The translations under genes were made by a program, and so were the position numbers. From assembly GCF_026914265.1 (NCBI RefSeq), contig NC_069136.1:54415658-54479657 (forward strand): a stretch of DNA of 64,000 bases, in the 5' to 3' direction. How positions within the stretch are numbered: the stretch's first letter is position 1; every line of letters begins with the position of its first letter. The stretch comes from Mya arenaria. Taxonomy: Eukaryota; Mollusca; Bivalvia; Myida; Myidae. Positions 1 to 10,835 of this stretch are shown piece after piece. The notes below the pieces were generated by a model. The model was not told where the DNA came from, did not search any database, and saw nothing but the letters and a program-made list of their open reading frames with translations.

Positions 1-736
1 AGATGGGGGGAGAGACATTGAATTTATGTAGCCAGGACTGTGATTATTGTCTTTAATAATTGGGAGGTGACCAGGGTATGTCTAGGAGGCCCATGTCAGT
101 ATGGTGATTGTGTCGTAAAAGATGGTGGAAGCCGGACCATCAACGGTCGTGCCGTTAGGGCTATATCCCAAACAGGTTCATCAAGGGGGCTGTAATGAGG
201 CAGCGAGGCTGCAGGTCATCCCCTTTAGTTATCGCTTTGGGCACATTGGTCATGACTACTCAGTTCCTGAGGGCCATTGGTTTTCCCATTGTAGGCTCTC
301 AGGATGATCCTCCCGATAATTCCCGTCTCTAGGCCTTTGGTCTTGCATTGTAGGGGTGGAAGTGCGTCCAAGGCAGCCAAAGAAAAGGTTTGCCAGGAGC
401 TCGTGAATCTTCTGATACAGTCACCTCTGATCCCGCAGCAGGTCACACATTGCATTGCGTAGAAATTGGCATTTGGTATGGCTTCACTTTCGTTGCCAAA
501 CTTTTCCCCCAATCCCTTTTCTTTTTTAATCTGGAAGTAGTGAGAATTTCGATGGTCGGAGAGATAATTGAAGCCTGTCCCCAAGGTTATTGGCGGTGGA
601 GTCGGAACCCTATTATTTTCGGTGAGGAGTCGGTCATCATGGGAACTTGGGGTCTGTTGTCTTGGAAGTGGCCAAGATTAGGGAGGTGTCCATTCACTGA
701 CTTGACCAAACCATAAACAAAAACACCCAGACGTTT
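1..736. other. Unassigned GC-richer sequence before a gap
   Basis: The base composition is visibly GC-richer than almost everything after 3.7 kb. A reverse-strand frame of 119 codons (225-584) is open, but its translation has no motif I recognise and the forward frames are similarly open, so I do not call a gene. It is not a copy of the neighbouring 359-bp satellite. It may be part of an unrecognised repeat or a misjoined contig end. Confidence 0.4.
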
Positions 737-834
737 NNNNNNNNNNNNNNNNNNNNNNNNNNNNNNNNNNNNNNNNNNNNNNNNNNNNNNNNNNNNNNNN
801 NNNNNNNNNNNNNNNNNNNNNNNNNNNNNNNNNN
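737..834. other. Assembly gap (98 N)
   Basis: A run of N separates unique-looking sequence from the first satellite unit. The array starts directly at its right edge, so the gap was probably caused by the array and its true length is unknown. Confidence 0.95.
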
Positions 835-3673
835 CAATACGCACAATGTTGGGCTAAGGACGGGGCCAGACTAAAATCCTCGTAGTATTAACAGTTTCCC
901 CGAATGTATCACACCGCCAGGTAACCCTTGGATACAGTGCCATTGGTCCCCTTGCTCGTTTTTAAGGCATCCGCACCACAGCAGTGTCTGAATATGGGCC
1001 AAATTGGCATGGGGGATCGAGTTCATGTCCCTATCCCGCATAGCCTGCCTAAAATCCTAGGGTATTCACATGTGCCATCACCTAGGGCCAGGTCTCGGCT
1101 ACACAGTGACATAGGTCCCTATGGTCCCCTTGCTCGTTTCTGCGAGAACGAGCCTTACATGTATGGTAGGGGTCAGTAGGGCTTATATTGCCCATATACG
1201 CACAATGTTGGGCTAAGGACGGGGCCAGACTAAAATCCTCGTAGTATTAACAGTTTCCCCGAATGTATCACACCGCCAGGTAACCCTTGGATACAGTGCC
1301 ATTGGTCCCCTTGCTCGTTTTTAAGGCATCCGCACCACAGCAGTGTCTGAATATGGGCCAAATTGGCATGGGGGATCGAGTTCATGTCCCTATCCCGCAT
1401 AGCCTGCCTAAAATCCTAGGGTATTCACATGTGCCATCACCTAGGGCCAGGTCTCGGCTACACAGTGACATAGGTCCCTATGGTCCCCTTGCTCGTTTCT
1501 GCGAGAACGAGCCTTACATGTATGGTAGGGGTCAGTAGGGCTTATATTGCCCATATACGCACAATGTTGGGCTAAGGACGGGGCCAGACTAAAATCCTCG
1601 TAGTATTAACAGTTTCCCCGAATGTATCACACCGCCAGGTAACCCTTGGATACAGTGCCATTGGTCCCCTTGCTCGTTTTTAAGGCATCCGCACCACAGC
1701 AGTGTCTGAATATGGGCCAAATTGGCATGGGGGATCGAGTTCATGTCCCTATCCCGCATAGCCTGCCTAAAATCCTAGGGTATTCACATGTGCCATCACC
1801 TAGGGCCAGGTCTCGGCTACACAGTGACATAGGTCCCTATGGTCCCCTTGCTCGTTTCTGCGAGAACGAGCCTTACATGTATGGTAGGGGTCAGTAGGGC
1901 TTATATTGCCCATATACGCACAATGTTGGGCTAAGGACGGGGCCAGACTAAAATCCTCGTAGTATTAACAGTTTCCCCGAATGTATCACACCGCCAGGTA
2001 ACCCTTGGATACAGTGCCATTGGTCCCCTTGCTCGTTTTTAAGGCATCCGCACCACAGCAGTGTCTGAATATGGGCCAAATTGGCATGGGGGATCGAGTT
2101 CATGTCCCTATCCCGCATAGCCTGCCTAAAATCCTAGGGTATTCACATGTGCCATCACCTAGGGCCAGGTCTCGGCTACACAGTGACATAGGTCCCTATG
2201 GTCCCCTTGCTCGTTTCTGCGAGAACGAGCCTTACATGTATGGTAGGGGTCAGTAGGGCTTATATTGCCCATATACGCACAATGTTGGGCTAAGGACGGG
2301 GCCAGACTAAAATCCTCGTAGTATTAACAGTTTCCCCGAATGTATCACACCGCCAGGTAACCCTTGGATACAGTGCCATTGGTCCCCTTGCTCGTTTTTA
2401 AGGCATCCGCACCACAGCAGTGTCTGAATATGGGCCAAATTGGCATGGGGGATCGAGTTCATGTCCCTATCCCGCATAGCCTGCCTAAAATCCTAGGGTA
2501 TTCACATGTGCCATCACCTAGGGCCAGGTCTCGGCTACACAGTGACATAGGTCCCTATGGTCCCCTTGCTCGTTTCTGCGAGAACGAGCCTTACATGTAT
2601 GGTAGGGGTCAGTAGGGCTTATATTGCCCATATACGCACAATGTTGGGCTAAGGACGGGGCCAGACTAAAATCCTCGTAGTATTAACAGTTTCCCCGAAT
2701 GTATCACACCGCCAGGTAACCCTTGGATACAGTGCCATTGGTCCCCTTGCTCGTTTTTAAGGCATCCGCACCACAGCAGTGTCTGAATATGGGCCAAATT
2801 GGCATGGGGGATCGAGTTCATGTCCCTATCCCGCATAGCCTGCCTAAAATCCTAGGGTATTCACATGTGCCATCACCTAGGGCCAGGTCTCGGCTACACA
2901 GTGACATAGGTCCCTATGGTCCCCTTGCTCGTTTCTGCGAGAACGAGCCTTACATGTATGGTAGGGGTCAGTAGGGCTTATATTGCCCATATACGCACAA
3001 TGTTGGGCTAAGGACGGGGCCAGACTAAAATCCTCGTAGTATTAACAGTTTCCCCGAATGTATCACACCGCCAGGTAACCCTTGGATACAGTGCCATTGG
3101 TCCCCTTGCTCGTTTTTAAGGCATCCGCACCACAGCAGTGTCTGAATATGGGCCAAATTGGCATGGGGGATCGAGTTCATGTCCCTATCCCGCATAGCCT
3201 GCCTAAAATCCTAGGGTATTCACATGTGCCATCACCTAGGGCCAGGTCTCGGCTACACAGTGACATAGGTCCCTATGGTCCCCTTGCTCGTTTCTGCGAG
3301 AACGAGCCTTACATGTATGGTAGGGGTCAGTAGGGCTTATATTGCCCATATACGCACAATGTTGGGCTAAGGACGGGGCCAGACTAAAATCCTCGTAGTA
3401 TTAACAGTTTCCCCGAATGTATCACACCGCCAGGTAACCCTTGGATACAGTGCCATTGGTCCCCTTGCTCGTTTTTAAGGCATCCGCACCACAGCAGTGT
3501 CTGAATATGGGCCAAATTGGCATGGGGGATCGAGTTCATGTCCCTATCCCGCATAGCCTGCCTAAAATCCTAGGGTATTCACATGTGCCATCACCTAGGG
3601 CCAGGTCTCGGCTACACAGTGACATAGGTCCCTATGGTCCCCTTGCTCGTTTCTGCGAGAACGAGCCTTACAT
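835..3673. repeat. 359-bp satellite array, about 7.9 near-identical units
   Basis: The same 359-bp unit repeats head to tail; landmarks fall at 928, 1287, 1646, 2005, 2364, 2723, 3082 and 3441, exactly 359 apart. By eye the units are identical apart from the truncated last copy. Each unit is an internal dimer: ctaaaatcct occurs at 871 and 1049, and ggtccccttgctcgttt at 945 and 1123, both 178 bp apart, with much more divergence between halves than between units. Each unit carries an open frame of 83 codons, which is a by-product of unit homogeneity. The array ends at about 3673 inside a unit. Confidence 0.95.
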
Positions 3674-3784
3674 GTTTCCTCGAGATTAATGCTCTTATTG
3701 TATTGATTTTGATGGTGATACGGTGCTAGCACCGCATCCCCGCGGTGATATGGTGATACGGTGCTACGGTGCTAACTTCACGCA

Positions 3785-4290
3785 CATGTTTGGCCGGTGA
3801 GTGTATAGCTGTATGAGACCGTGGAGTTCGTAAAGACAGGGAACAACAAGGAACAGCCGTTTGTTACAGTACTGGACAACCTGTATAACGGCGGGTCGTT
3901 GGTGTTGAACGCTGTCAATGCTGAATGTTTCATTTTGAGTGACACATATATTTAAATTAAGACACACCTTATTCACGTATCTGCTTACTCTGCTAACAAT
4001 CTTGAGTAACTCTCAGTTTCGGAGATGTCCATACCATTTTCCTGCTGACAGTGTGCAGTGACAACACGAATACACTTACAACGATGCCTACTTTGACTCC
4101 ATCTGAACATTGAACGACCGCACGTTCCTGATGGACATCTGGGGACATGGCCTGCCCTAAGACTGACGTTGACGGCAAAGATAGTGAATTTCACAACGCG
4201 AAATTGCACTTACATGATTGGTTTATGTTGTGCACCTATATACACTTTTCCAGGGACGGCTCCTGTTTCTAGAGAGGGCTCTAAAAGACG
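3785..4290 (+). pseudogene. Decayed NHL/beta-propeller fragment of a TRIM-like gene
   Basis: The sequence aligns by eye to the C-terminal half of the TRIM-like gene at 10836-12614. Positions 3790-3960 resemble 11800-11960 (cagccgtttgttac, then tttgagtgacaca shared). Positions 3985-4195 resemble 12004-12230 (cctgctgacagtg, ggcctgcc shared). Positions 4245-4280 resemble 12527-12560 (ttccagggacggt). About 200 bp between the last two blocks is missing. Every forward frame is interrupted, so this is a dead partial copy. The start is set by where similarity begins; no B-box part was found upstream. Confidence 0.75.
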
Positions 4291-4583
4291 GTAACCTCAA
4301 CAATTGCTGATAAATATTTTCTGATTATTGTGTGGTAAGTCAGTTGTTTTGTATGTTGTAACCCTGTGTTGCTTTGTATTTTGGCTTTTTATATTATGAA
4401 TTCCGTTGGGCGTTGACCTTGTGCCTCTTAGCATGTTCATCGCAATTTGTCTGGCTACCGGGCTTGTCATTTGTAGTTGTCATCGTCTTAATAATATTTT
4501 CTTTGGGCGTAAACTTACCATATCGTCTATTGAAAACCAGAACCTTCTATCAGCAAATTTCTAAATTTTTCAGGAATCACTAA

Positions 4584-6262
4584 AAACTGTTAAAATCTTT
4601 TGATTCAGAATCTTTTGATTAAATACTTCACATCATGAATGTTTGTAACATGGTTAAAGCATAGGCATGTACTTTTGTTGAAAATATTTTGAAATATGAT
4701 CATTATGAGGCAGAATTGATTTTTTAGTTTTGGCATACTAAATCTGAGACTGGAACCGACATTTTGAACTAACCAGAACGTTTTATTTCACGATAGAATG
4801 TTCTGGCATATGAAATCAGGAAAACTATTGTTATGTTTAGACAACCAGAATGTTGCATCTGGAAATGAAAGGTGTAAGCAAAAAAAAAAATTGATATAAA
4901 ACTAGCGATTTTGAATGCCAGAGTATTTCATCTTGTGATACAATATTCTTGCTTTTAGCCAATCTAATTCTTTGACAAGACAAAATATGTGACAAAATGT
5001 GTCATTCAAAGATGACACATTTTAGAATAATAAAGAGCATACTTTTTAAGTACTATTTATTTTGCTAGATACATTTATACAGAGATAAGATGGACTGGAA
5101 AGAAACACAGCTACCTTAAAACAATACAATATGAGACCAGAACAGTGTTAGTACTGTTACTACGGTCTGGTTGTGACAAAAGCATACTGTTTATGTTCTA
5201 TGACGTGCTTAAATATATTATCTGGTGAAAAATCAAAACTAAAATTAATGATTATGCTTGGAAAAACGATACCTTAGTATGAGTAATGTGCTCTCAATTT
5301 CAGTTTTCAATAAGAAAGAAGTTTTGATTGTGTATTTTGTATTTTATGTGTTACTTTCCACTGGTTCACTATACATGTTGTAAAAATAGAATAATATTTT
5401 AGTCTAATGCAAGTTCATGCCATGCATAATTTTATGCATGTTGCCAATTGACATTTTTCAAGTGCATTTCATGATCTGTTTTCATACAGACAAAAATGTC
5501 AGTGGTCATTCAAAGATTTTGTAGCTATCAGATATCATAAAGACATATTGCCAACAGTCTTCATGTGTCTTAAGTCATACTGATAAACCTCAATAGTCAT
5601 TTCAAGACACAGTCATTTAACCTTTGGAAACAAGAACAGTAGTAAAGCAAACATTATCTAAGCTCCTTTGGCAAGATTTACACATACATGTACTAATGTA
5701 AATTCATTCCACTTGTTAAAAAGCTATAATATAACCATAAGTATACTTATGTTGACAATGCACTTTCACTGTAAACTGTAAGCATTAATGTATAACACGT
5801 AACAATGATGTACGTTTGATTTATGTTAACAAACTTATGACCTGTATCATTTTAAGATATCTGTTAATTATTAGATCAAAAGGTGAGTCTAAACTTATTT
5901 CCCTTTCATAAGACCTAACTGCCTAAAGTGACTACTGTCATGAGAAATTGACCATTATGTCATTTATTGAATAGGATACTAATTTTCATGCTAGTGATTA
6001 TATTTTTTATATTATTATTACAAATGATTGTTATCAGCATCGTCTTGAGATGAGATTGGATGTAGCTACGTTAAAATTAACAGATTTGAAGCATTTACAT
6101 GCCCAATTGCCCTCTGTTTAGAAATACATTATGGATTTATTTTCTCATGACAATACCATTTGTGTTAGAAACATTATTGTCAGTCATGTTTTAGTTCAAT
6201 TCGACTCAGGTTTAATCAGGGAATAAATGTGTTAAGATAATTGAAACATTGTCATGTCGAGT
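4584..6262. other. Noncoding left arm of the candidate transposon
   Basis: AT-rich, with no coding frame longer than background. It contains subterminal copies of the CCAGAACNTTCTATC-type motif (inverted pair at about 4772-4812; others near 4835 and 5140). Positions 6100-6262 would be the 3' flank of the reverse-strand gene. Confidence 0.5.
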
Positions 6263-8819
6263 TTATTCAACATCAGTGTCCGCGTCCGATTCCTCCTTAT
6301 CAGGTTCTGGTAACCTTTCCTTTACACTTTGACTGGCCGATAAACCCCTGTAAAAGTCCTGGTATTCTGTCGGAATAATGCCTTGTTTGCACAAAGTGAT
6401 GAGGTCTTTCTTCTTTGCACTTGATATTGGCAGCTTTGCTTTGTACAAGGGCTGTACTTGGTGAATATCGCGTTTACTTACAAGCTTAACCTTCTGAAAC
6501 TCTTCTGTATTGTCAAAACTGTACTTGAAGAAGCATGCATCGAGTTCGTTCTTCAAAAATCGCATCCACTTCATGGATGTCCATTTCAGCCTGGTGCCCT
6601 GTTCAGTTTTTGTAGCTTTTGTTTGTGATGATTTTACTGCCTTGAAGTCTTTGAAGTCGTAGTTTTTCAGAGCAACCACATGGTATGGGTTTTTTTCTTC
6701 TCGCCATAGATAGGACAGTTTCCCATTGGCTAGGGACAAATATCTTCGTTTTTGACTTGGCGAACGCGATTGCCGAATGCATTGAGTCACATTCCATATG
6801 AGTGTGTCCACTCTCGAGAAATTTGTGGTCGATTGTGTTAATAGTTGGTGATGTTGATACAGAATGTAACAGACTTGTCGCCACAATTTGATTTCTGTTT
6901 TGCCCAGGGCAAGCGTCGGAGTACAGAATAACATGTTCGATCCTTGAATTCAATCTTGACAGATACAAGTTTAGACATGTAGAAATCTCGTTGGATCCCC
7001 GTTTCCCATCAATTTCTGACCACAGAAAACATGTTGCTGTTTTGTCACCGGCACTGTAGACTGACAGGTTATAGCAGCACAGCTTTCTCATATAATACAT
7101 CAGGCTTACCAGAGAGCAGGGTGTGTATAACACTGACTGAAGATCAAACGTACATGTGTGAGTCTTGTTGTCCTGTTTTGCCTTATTGCTGTCCTCGTAC
7201 TTTTGTTCCCTTGCTGATGTTTTCCTTTGTTGGTGATTTAAATATTCTTTTTTCATTTCTTCATTAAGTGTTCCGTCTGCCTTTGCGTTGTTTTACCTGT
7301 TGCATAGGCTACACTGATCTTTCTTGGGGACGTGAAAGGAAAGGTTGTATTCCTCATTAAAAACCCTTCTGTAAATTGGCTCCTTGACAACATCTGTTTC
7401 TTTCTCTGCACATTTCAGTATGTATGCCTCATACATTCTCTTAATGTTCAATTCAGGGGGGAGGAACTGTCGTTTGGTGGATTTTCTTGTATAATGTGAG
7501 TCAACGATTGGGAAAGATTCAATATGTGCCCTTACTTCATTTAACATTCCGTCACTTGTTTTATTTGGTGCTCTATGTCTCCCTCTTTCATCTTTGCCTT
7601 GAAAATGACCACTAACTTTTTTAGAAAGAGCTTGATTTACAATTGCTTGACTTATGCGTATAGTACTGAGAAAAAACTTTTTGCAAACCCTTATGCTTTC
7701 ATTATTTACCACAAATGAATATGATCTTGCAACTTGCTTTCTTTTCTGTACTTTTATTCCTGTATCATCTACATAGGATTTTGTAGTTTTCTCTTGGACA
7801 TTTGAACATAAAAAGTCCATTTGTCTTTCGTAAGACGTTAGTCCGTAGCCTGCAGTGTTTTGCTGTTTTGGTAGCAAGCCTGCAGTGGTTTGCTGTTCTT
7901 GTAGCACGCCTTCAGTGCTTTGCTGTTCTTGTAGCAAGCCTGCAGTGTTTTGCTGTTCTGGTAGTAAGCCTGCAGTGCTTTGCTGTTCTTGTAGCACGCC
8001 TGCAGTGCTTTGCTGTTCTTGTAGCACGCCCGCAGTGCTTTGCTGTTCTTGTAGCACACCTGCAGTGCTTTGCTGTTCTGGTGACACGCCTGATATGCTT
8101 TGCTGTTCTGGTGACAAGCCTGATATGCTTTGCTGTTCTGGTAGCAAGCCTGCAGTGTTTTGCTGTTTTGGTAGCAAGCCTGCAGTGGTTTGCTGTTCTT
8201 GTAGCACGCCTTCAGTGCTTTGCTGTTCTTGTAGCAAGCCTGCAGTGTTTTGCTGTTCTGGTAGTAAGCCTGCAGTGCTTTGCTGTTCTTGTAGCACGCC
8301 TGCAGTGCTTTGCTGTTCTTGTAGCACGCCCGCAGTGCTTTGCTGTTCTTGTAGCACACCTGCAGTGCTTTGCTGTTCTGGTGACACGCCTGATATGCTT
8401 TGCTGTTCTGGTGACAAGCCTGATATGCTTTGCTGTTCTGGTAGCACGCCTGCAGTGTTTTGCTGTTCTGGTAGCACGCCTGCAGTGCTTTGCTGTTTTG
8501 GTGACACGCCTGATATGCTTTGCTGTTCTGGTGACACGCCTGATATGATTTGCTGTTCTGGTAGCACGCATGCAGTGCTTTGCTGTTCTGGTGAGAGGCA
8601 TGTAGTGATTTGCTCTTCTAGTAGCACGCCTGCATTGATTTGCTGGTCTGGTAGCACACCTACAGTGCTTTGTTGTTCTGGTAGCACACCTGATATGCTT
8701 TGCTGTTTTGGTATTTGCTGTTCTGATGGAACGCCTGCAGGGCTTGGCTGTTCTTGTGCGATATGATCCCATTTCTGGCTAGCTTCAATTAATATCTCGT
8801 CGTCTGCATCCGACCACAT
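6263..8819 (-). CDS. DUF7869-like, DDE-transposase-like protein with decapeptide repeats (broken by one stop and one frameshift)
   Basis: The protein reads from an ATG at 8819 (WSDADDEILIEASQ start). It continues through 28 copies of a ten-residue repeat such as STAGVLQEQQ (8715-7845), then a basic region typical of this family (VCKKFF; SFPIVDSHYTRKSTKRQFLP; FNEEYNLSFHVPKKDQCSLC). A TAA at 7295-7293 interrupts the frame, which continues in phase into the RNase-H-like core (YSDACPGQNRN; DHKFLESGHTHMECDSMHS). At the homopolymer 6690-6696 the frame shifts by one base and continues (NPYHVV...) to the stop at 6263. The YSD-C-GQN-N and SGHT-MECD-H signatures are ones I know from DUF7869-type, transposase-like animal proteins. 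The bases before the ATG (gattccag) would also suit a 3' splice site, so an upstream exon is possible. Terminal and subterminal repeats around the gene suggest it encodes the transposase. The stop and shift may be real decay or sequencing error. Confidence 0.7.
7845..8715 (-). repeat. 30-bp coding minisatellite with a 300-bp higher-order duplication
   Basis: A 30-bp unit (tgctgttctngtagcacgcc on the + strand) repeats about 28 times and encodes a Q- and E-rich decapeptide on the reverse strand. A block of ten units is duplicated almost exactly: 7861-8140 equals 8161-8440. Because the unit is a multiple of three and lacks stops, long shadow frames are open on both strands; they are not genes. 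Confidence 0.9.
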
Positions 8820-10231
8820 CTGGAATCATGACACATTGGCAATTGGTTATATGTATTGGTATTTGTGTACTCAGAATGGAGACGGTATGAACAAATCTTT
8901 TAAGGTTAAACCGCTTGCAACATTTTGCAGTCAAGTGTGTTTTTTTTCTAGGAATGCATGTGGCATTATTGCACAAAAATAACTATGCGTTCAATCAAAA
9001 AATAGCATTCTACTATTAGTCCAAGTGTGTTTTCTACCACCATTCGATTCCGTCATCAATATTCCTTGCTATGCGAAATGCCCACTTGTTGAAACAATAG
9101 GGCCCGTGAATTTATATCCAAATGACGGATGCATTTTGAAAGATCAATGTTTTTTTTTTACATAAACGTAGTATATAAATAAAATCAATTCAACGTAAAT
9201 CTTATGAATTTAGAGTAAATTAATAACCGGAATCTTAGTTGTTTCCATATTTTTTTATGATCGGGATAAGCAGGCTAAGAGTTGAAAAAACCTGTTGTGT
9301 AATAAAGCAATTGAAATACATATTTGATTCCGGTCAGACACAGAGTTACTCGGTCAATATTTCCCTCAAATTTGAAGCGATTAGGTCGATGTTTAAAATT
9401 GAAGCAGGTGAACAGACGACAATTTTTGTAGCAGGCTAAGGGTTAATTGTAAAATTAAACTAAGATATTAGTATATTTACATTGAAAACACAAATAATAA
9501 CAATCATTATAAGTAAATATTCTTACCTTTTAGTTTTTGTAGGTCGAAATCCTTCCCTGACCACATTCTATACAGTTCTGCGGTTTGTGAGGTTTTTATC
9601 TCTAAACAAACACTTCGCAAGACAAAAACCAGTTCCACATGAAACATGATATAGAATGTTATTAACACCAATTAGCCTTGTCAAGTGCTATCACACATAT
9701 GCTTAAATAGTTCATACGTAAATGATAGTGTCTGCTTTTCACTTGATAACTCATTTAAGTTGATATACGATAAACCCAGAACCATTCATCGCTAGATACA
9801 ACGTTGTGGCTAACTCTTCTATCAGCCATTTAGTCAAACATGCATGTGTATCTGAGATAAAATGTTCTGGTTGTAAAATATAATGATGTTATGGGCTGTT
9901 CTAATGAAACCCAGATACTTTCATACTCAGATGATAGAGTCTGGTAGACAGCATTTGCCTGTTTAATTCTTAAAACTGTAAAAGCATACCATTCTATGAC
10001 CAAATGAAATGGACTGGCAATTTTCTTAATGAAAATTGTGACATTTTATGTTACATGTGACGATACACTGTTCTAGCATTACAAAAAAGTGATTGATTTC
10101 AGATAGAATGTTTGATCTCTTATCAATAACTTTTGATATAGTTGGTATATAGGTCTGAAATTTTGAGACAATGTGTATCCGCATTTTCTGGATCTAAGAA
10201 TGCAAAAAAGTGATTTTTGCAAAATTGGTCA
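8820..10231. other. Noncoding right arm of the candidate transposon
   Basis: AT-rich and without supported coding sequence. It would hold the promoter of the reverse-strand gene, though no clear TATA box could be fixed. Motifs related to GATAGAATGTTCTGG occur near 9860, 9931, 10060 and 10102, matching the arrangement on the left arm. Confidence 0.5.
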
Positions 10232-10284
10232 GATAGAATGTTCTGGTTTTCAATAGACGATATAAAAACATACTTATAATGCAC

Positions 10285-10565
10285 GCATCTCCTAGGCGTG
10301 ACGGGAGTGTGATAATATATCATTTAATGGTTTGATACTTCTTGAGTCCGATTCCTATTCGTGATTGACTAGTACTGAGATCTTTATTTTTTTGAGTACT
10401 TATTGAGTGCGATTTCCAGCCGTGAATAAATATGAATGAGGCAGCTTCAAACGTTTTAGTGCCCCTTGAGCGCGATTATAGCTCGTGATCAGATACAGAT
10501 GAGATTGATATAAATATTTAAAGGACTCTTTGATTGCGATTACCAGGCGTGATTACGGAGTAGTA
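10285..10565. repeat. Degenerate tandem repeat, about 62-bp period, 4-5 copies
   Basis: A core resembling TTGAGTGCGATTNC followed by NGCGTGAT recurs at 10342, 10403, 10465 and 10530; the second half alone also occurs near 10295. Spacings are 61 to 65 bp. Copies are diverged and the block ends about 270 bp before the TRIM-like gene start. Confidence 0.65.
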
Positions 10566-10835
10566 TTGAATCATTAAATGCACATATGGGCAACATTAAG
10601 CATATTCTGTCGCAGTTATAATTATTTACATTTTAATTCAAATATATGCAACCCATTACATACAATTTAATTGGTAAAGCCAACCCAGTTACATGCCAGA
10701 AATTTCGTTTAATTTATCTTATCATCTTTCTAAGTAGGTTACGCTATCTAATAATCGACCTTTAAAATACTGTACGAGAACATGAAACGTCATACTTTCC
10801 GTTACACAAAGGGGGTGTTACTTAGCTAGAATACT

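Larger units (their letters stand above)
4520..10263. mobile_element. Candidate DNA transposon with 32-bp TIRs around a DUF7869-like gene
   Basis: Positions 4520-4551 and 10232-10263 are inverted repeats matching at 31 of 32 bases, 5.7 kb apart. Inside both ends lie several copies of a GATAGAATGTTCTGGTT-like motif: near 4772-4812, 4835 and 5140 on the left, and near 9860, 10102 and 10231 on the right, predominantly in opposite orientation. Subterminal repeats of this kind are usual binding sites for a transposase. The only long coding region between the ends is the reverse-strand gene 6263-8819. No convincing target-site duplication is visible; the outermost bases read TAT at both ends, so a TA duplication cannot be excluded. 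Superfamily unassigned. Confidence 0.6.

Noticed and set aside
225..716. Genes on either strand before the gap
   Set aside because: Both strands are similarly open, no family motif is visible, and no splice structure supports one.
928..3689. Eight identical open frames of 83 codons
   Set aside because: They are copies of one satellite unit; the frame is a by-product of the repeat and has no motif or start context.
7802..8772. Long open frames on the forward strand and in other reverse frames
   Set aside because: The 30-bp repeat lacks stops in several frames; only the frame that continues into conserved sequence on the reverse strand is supported.
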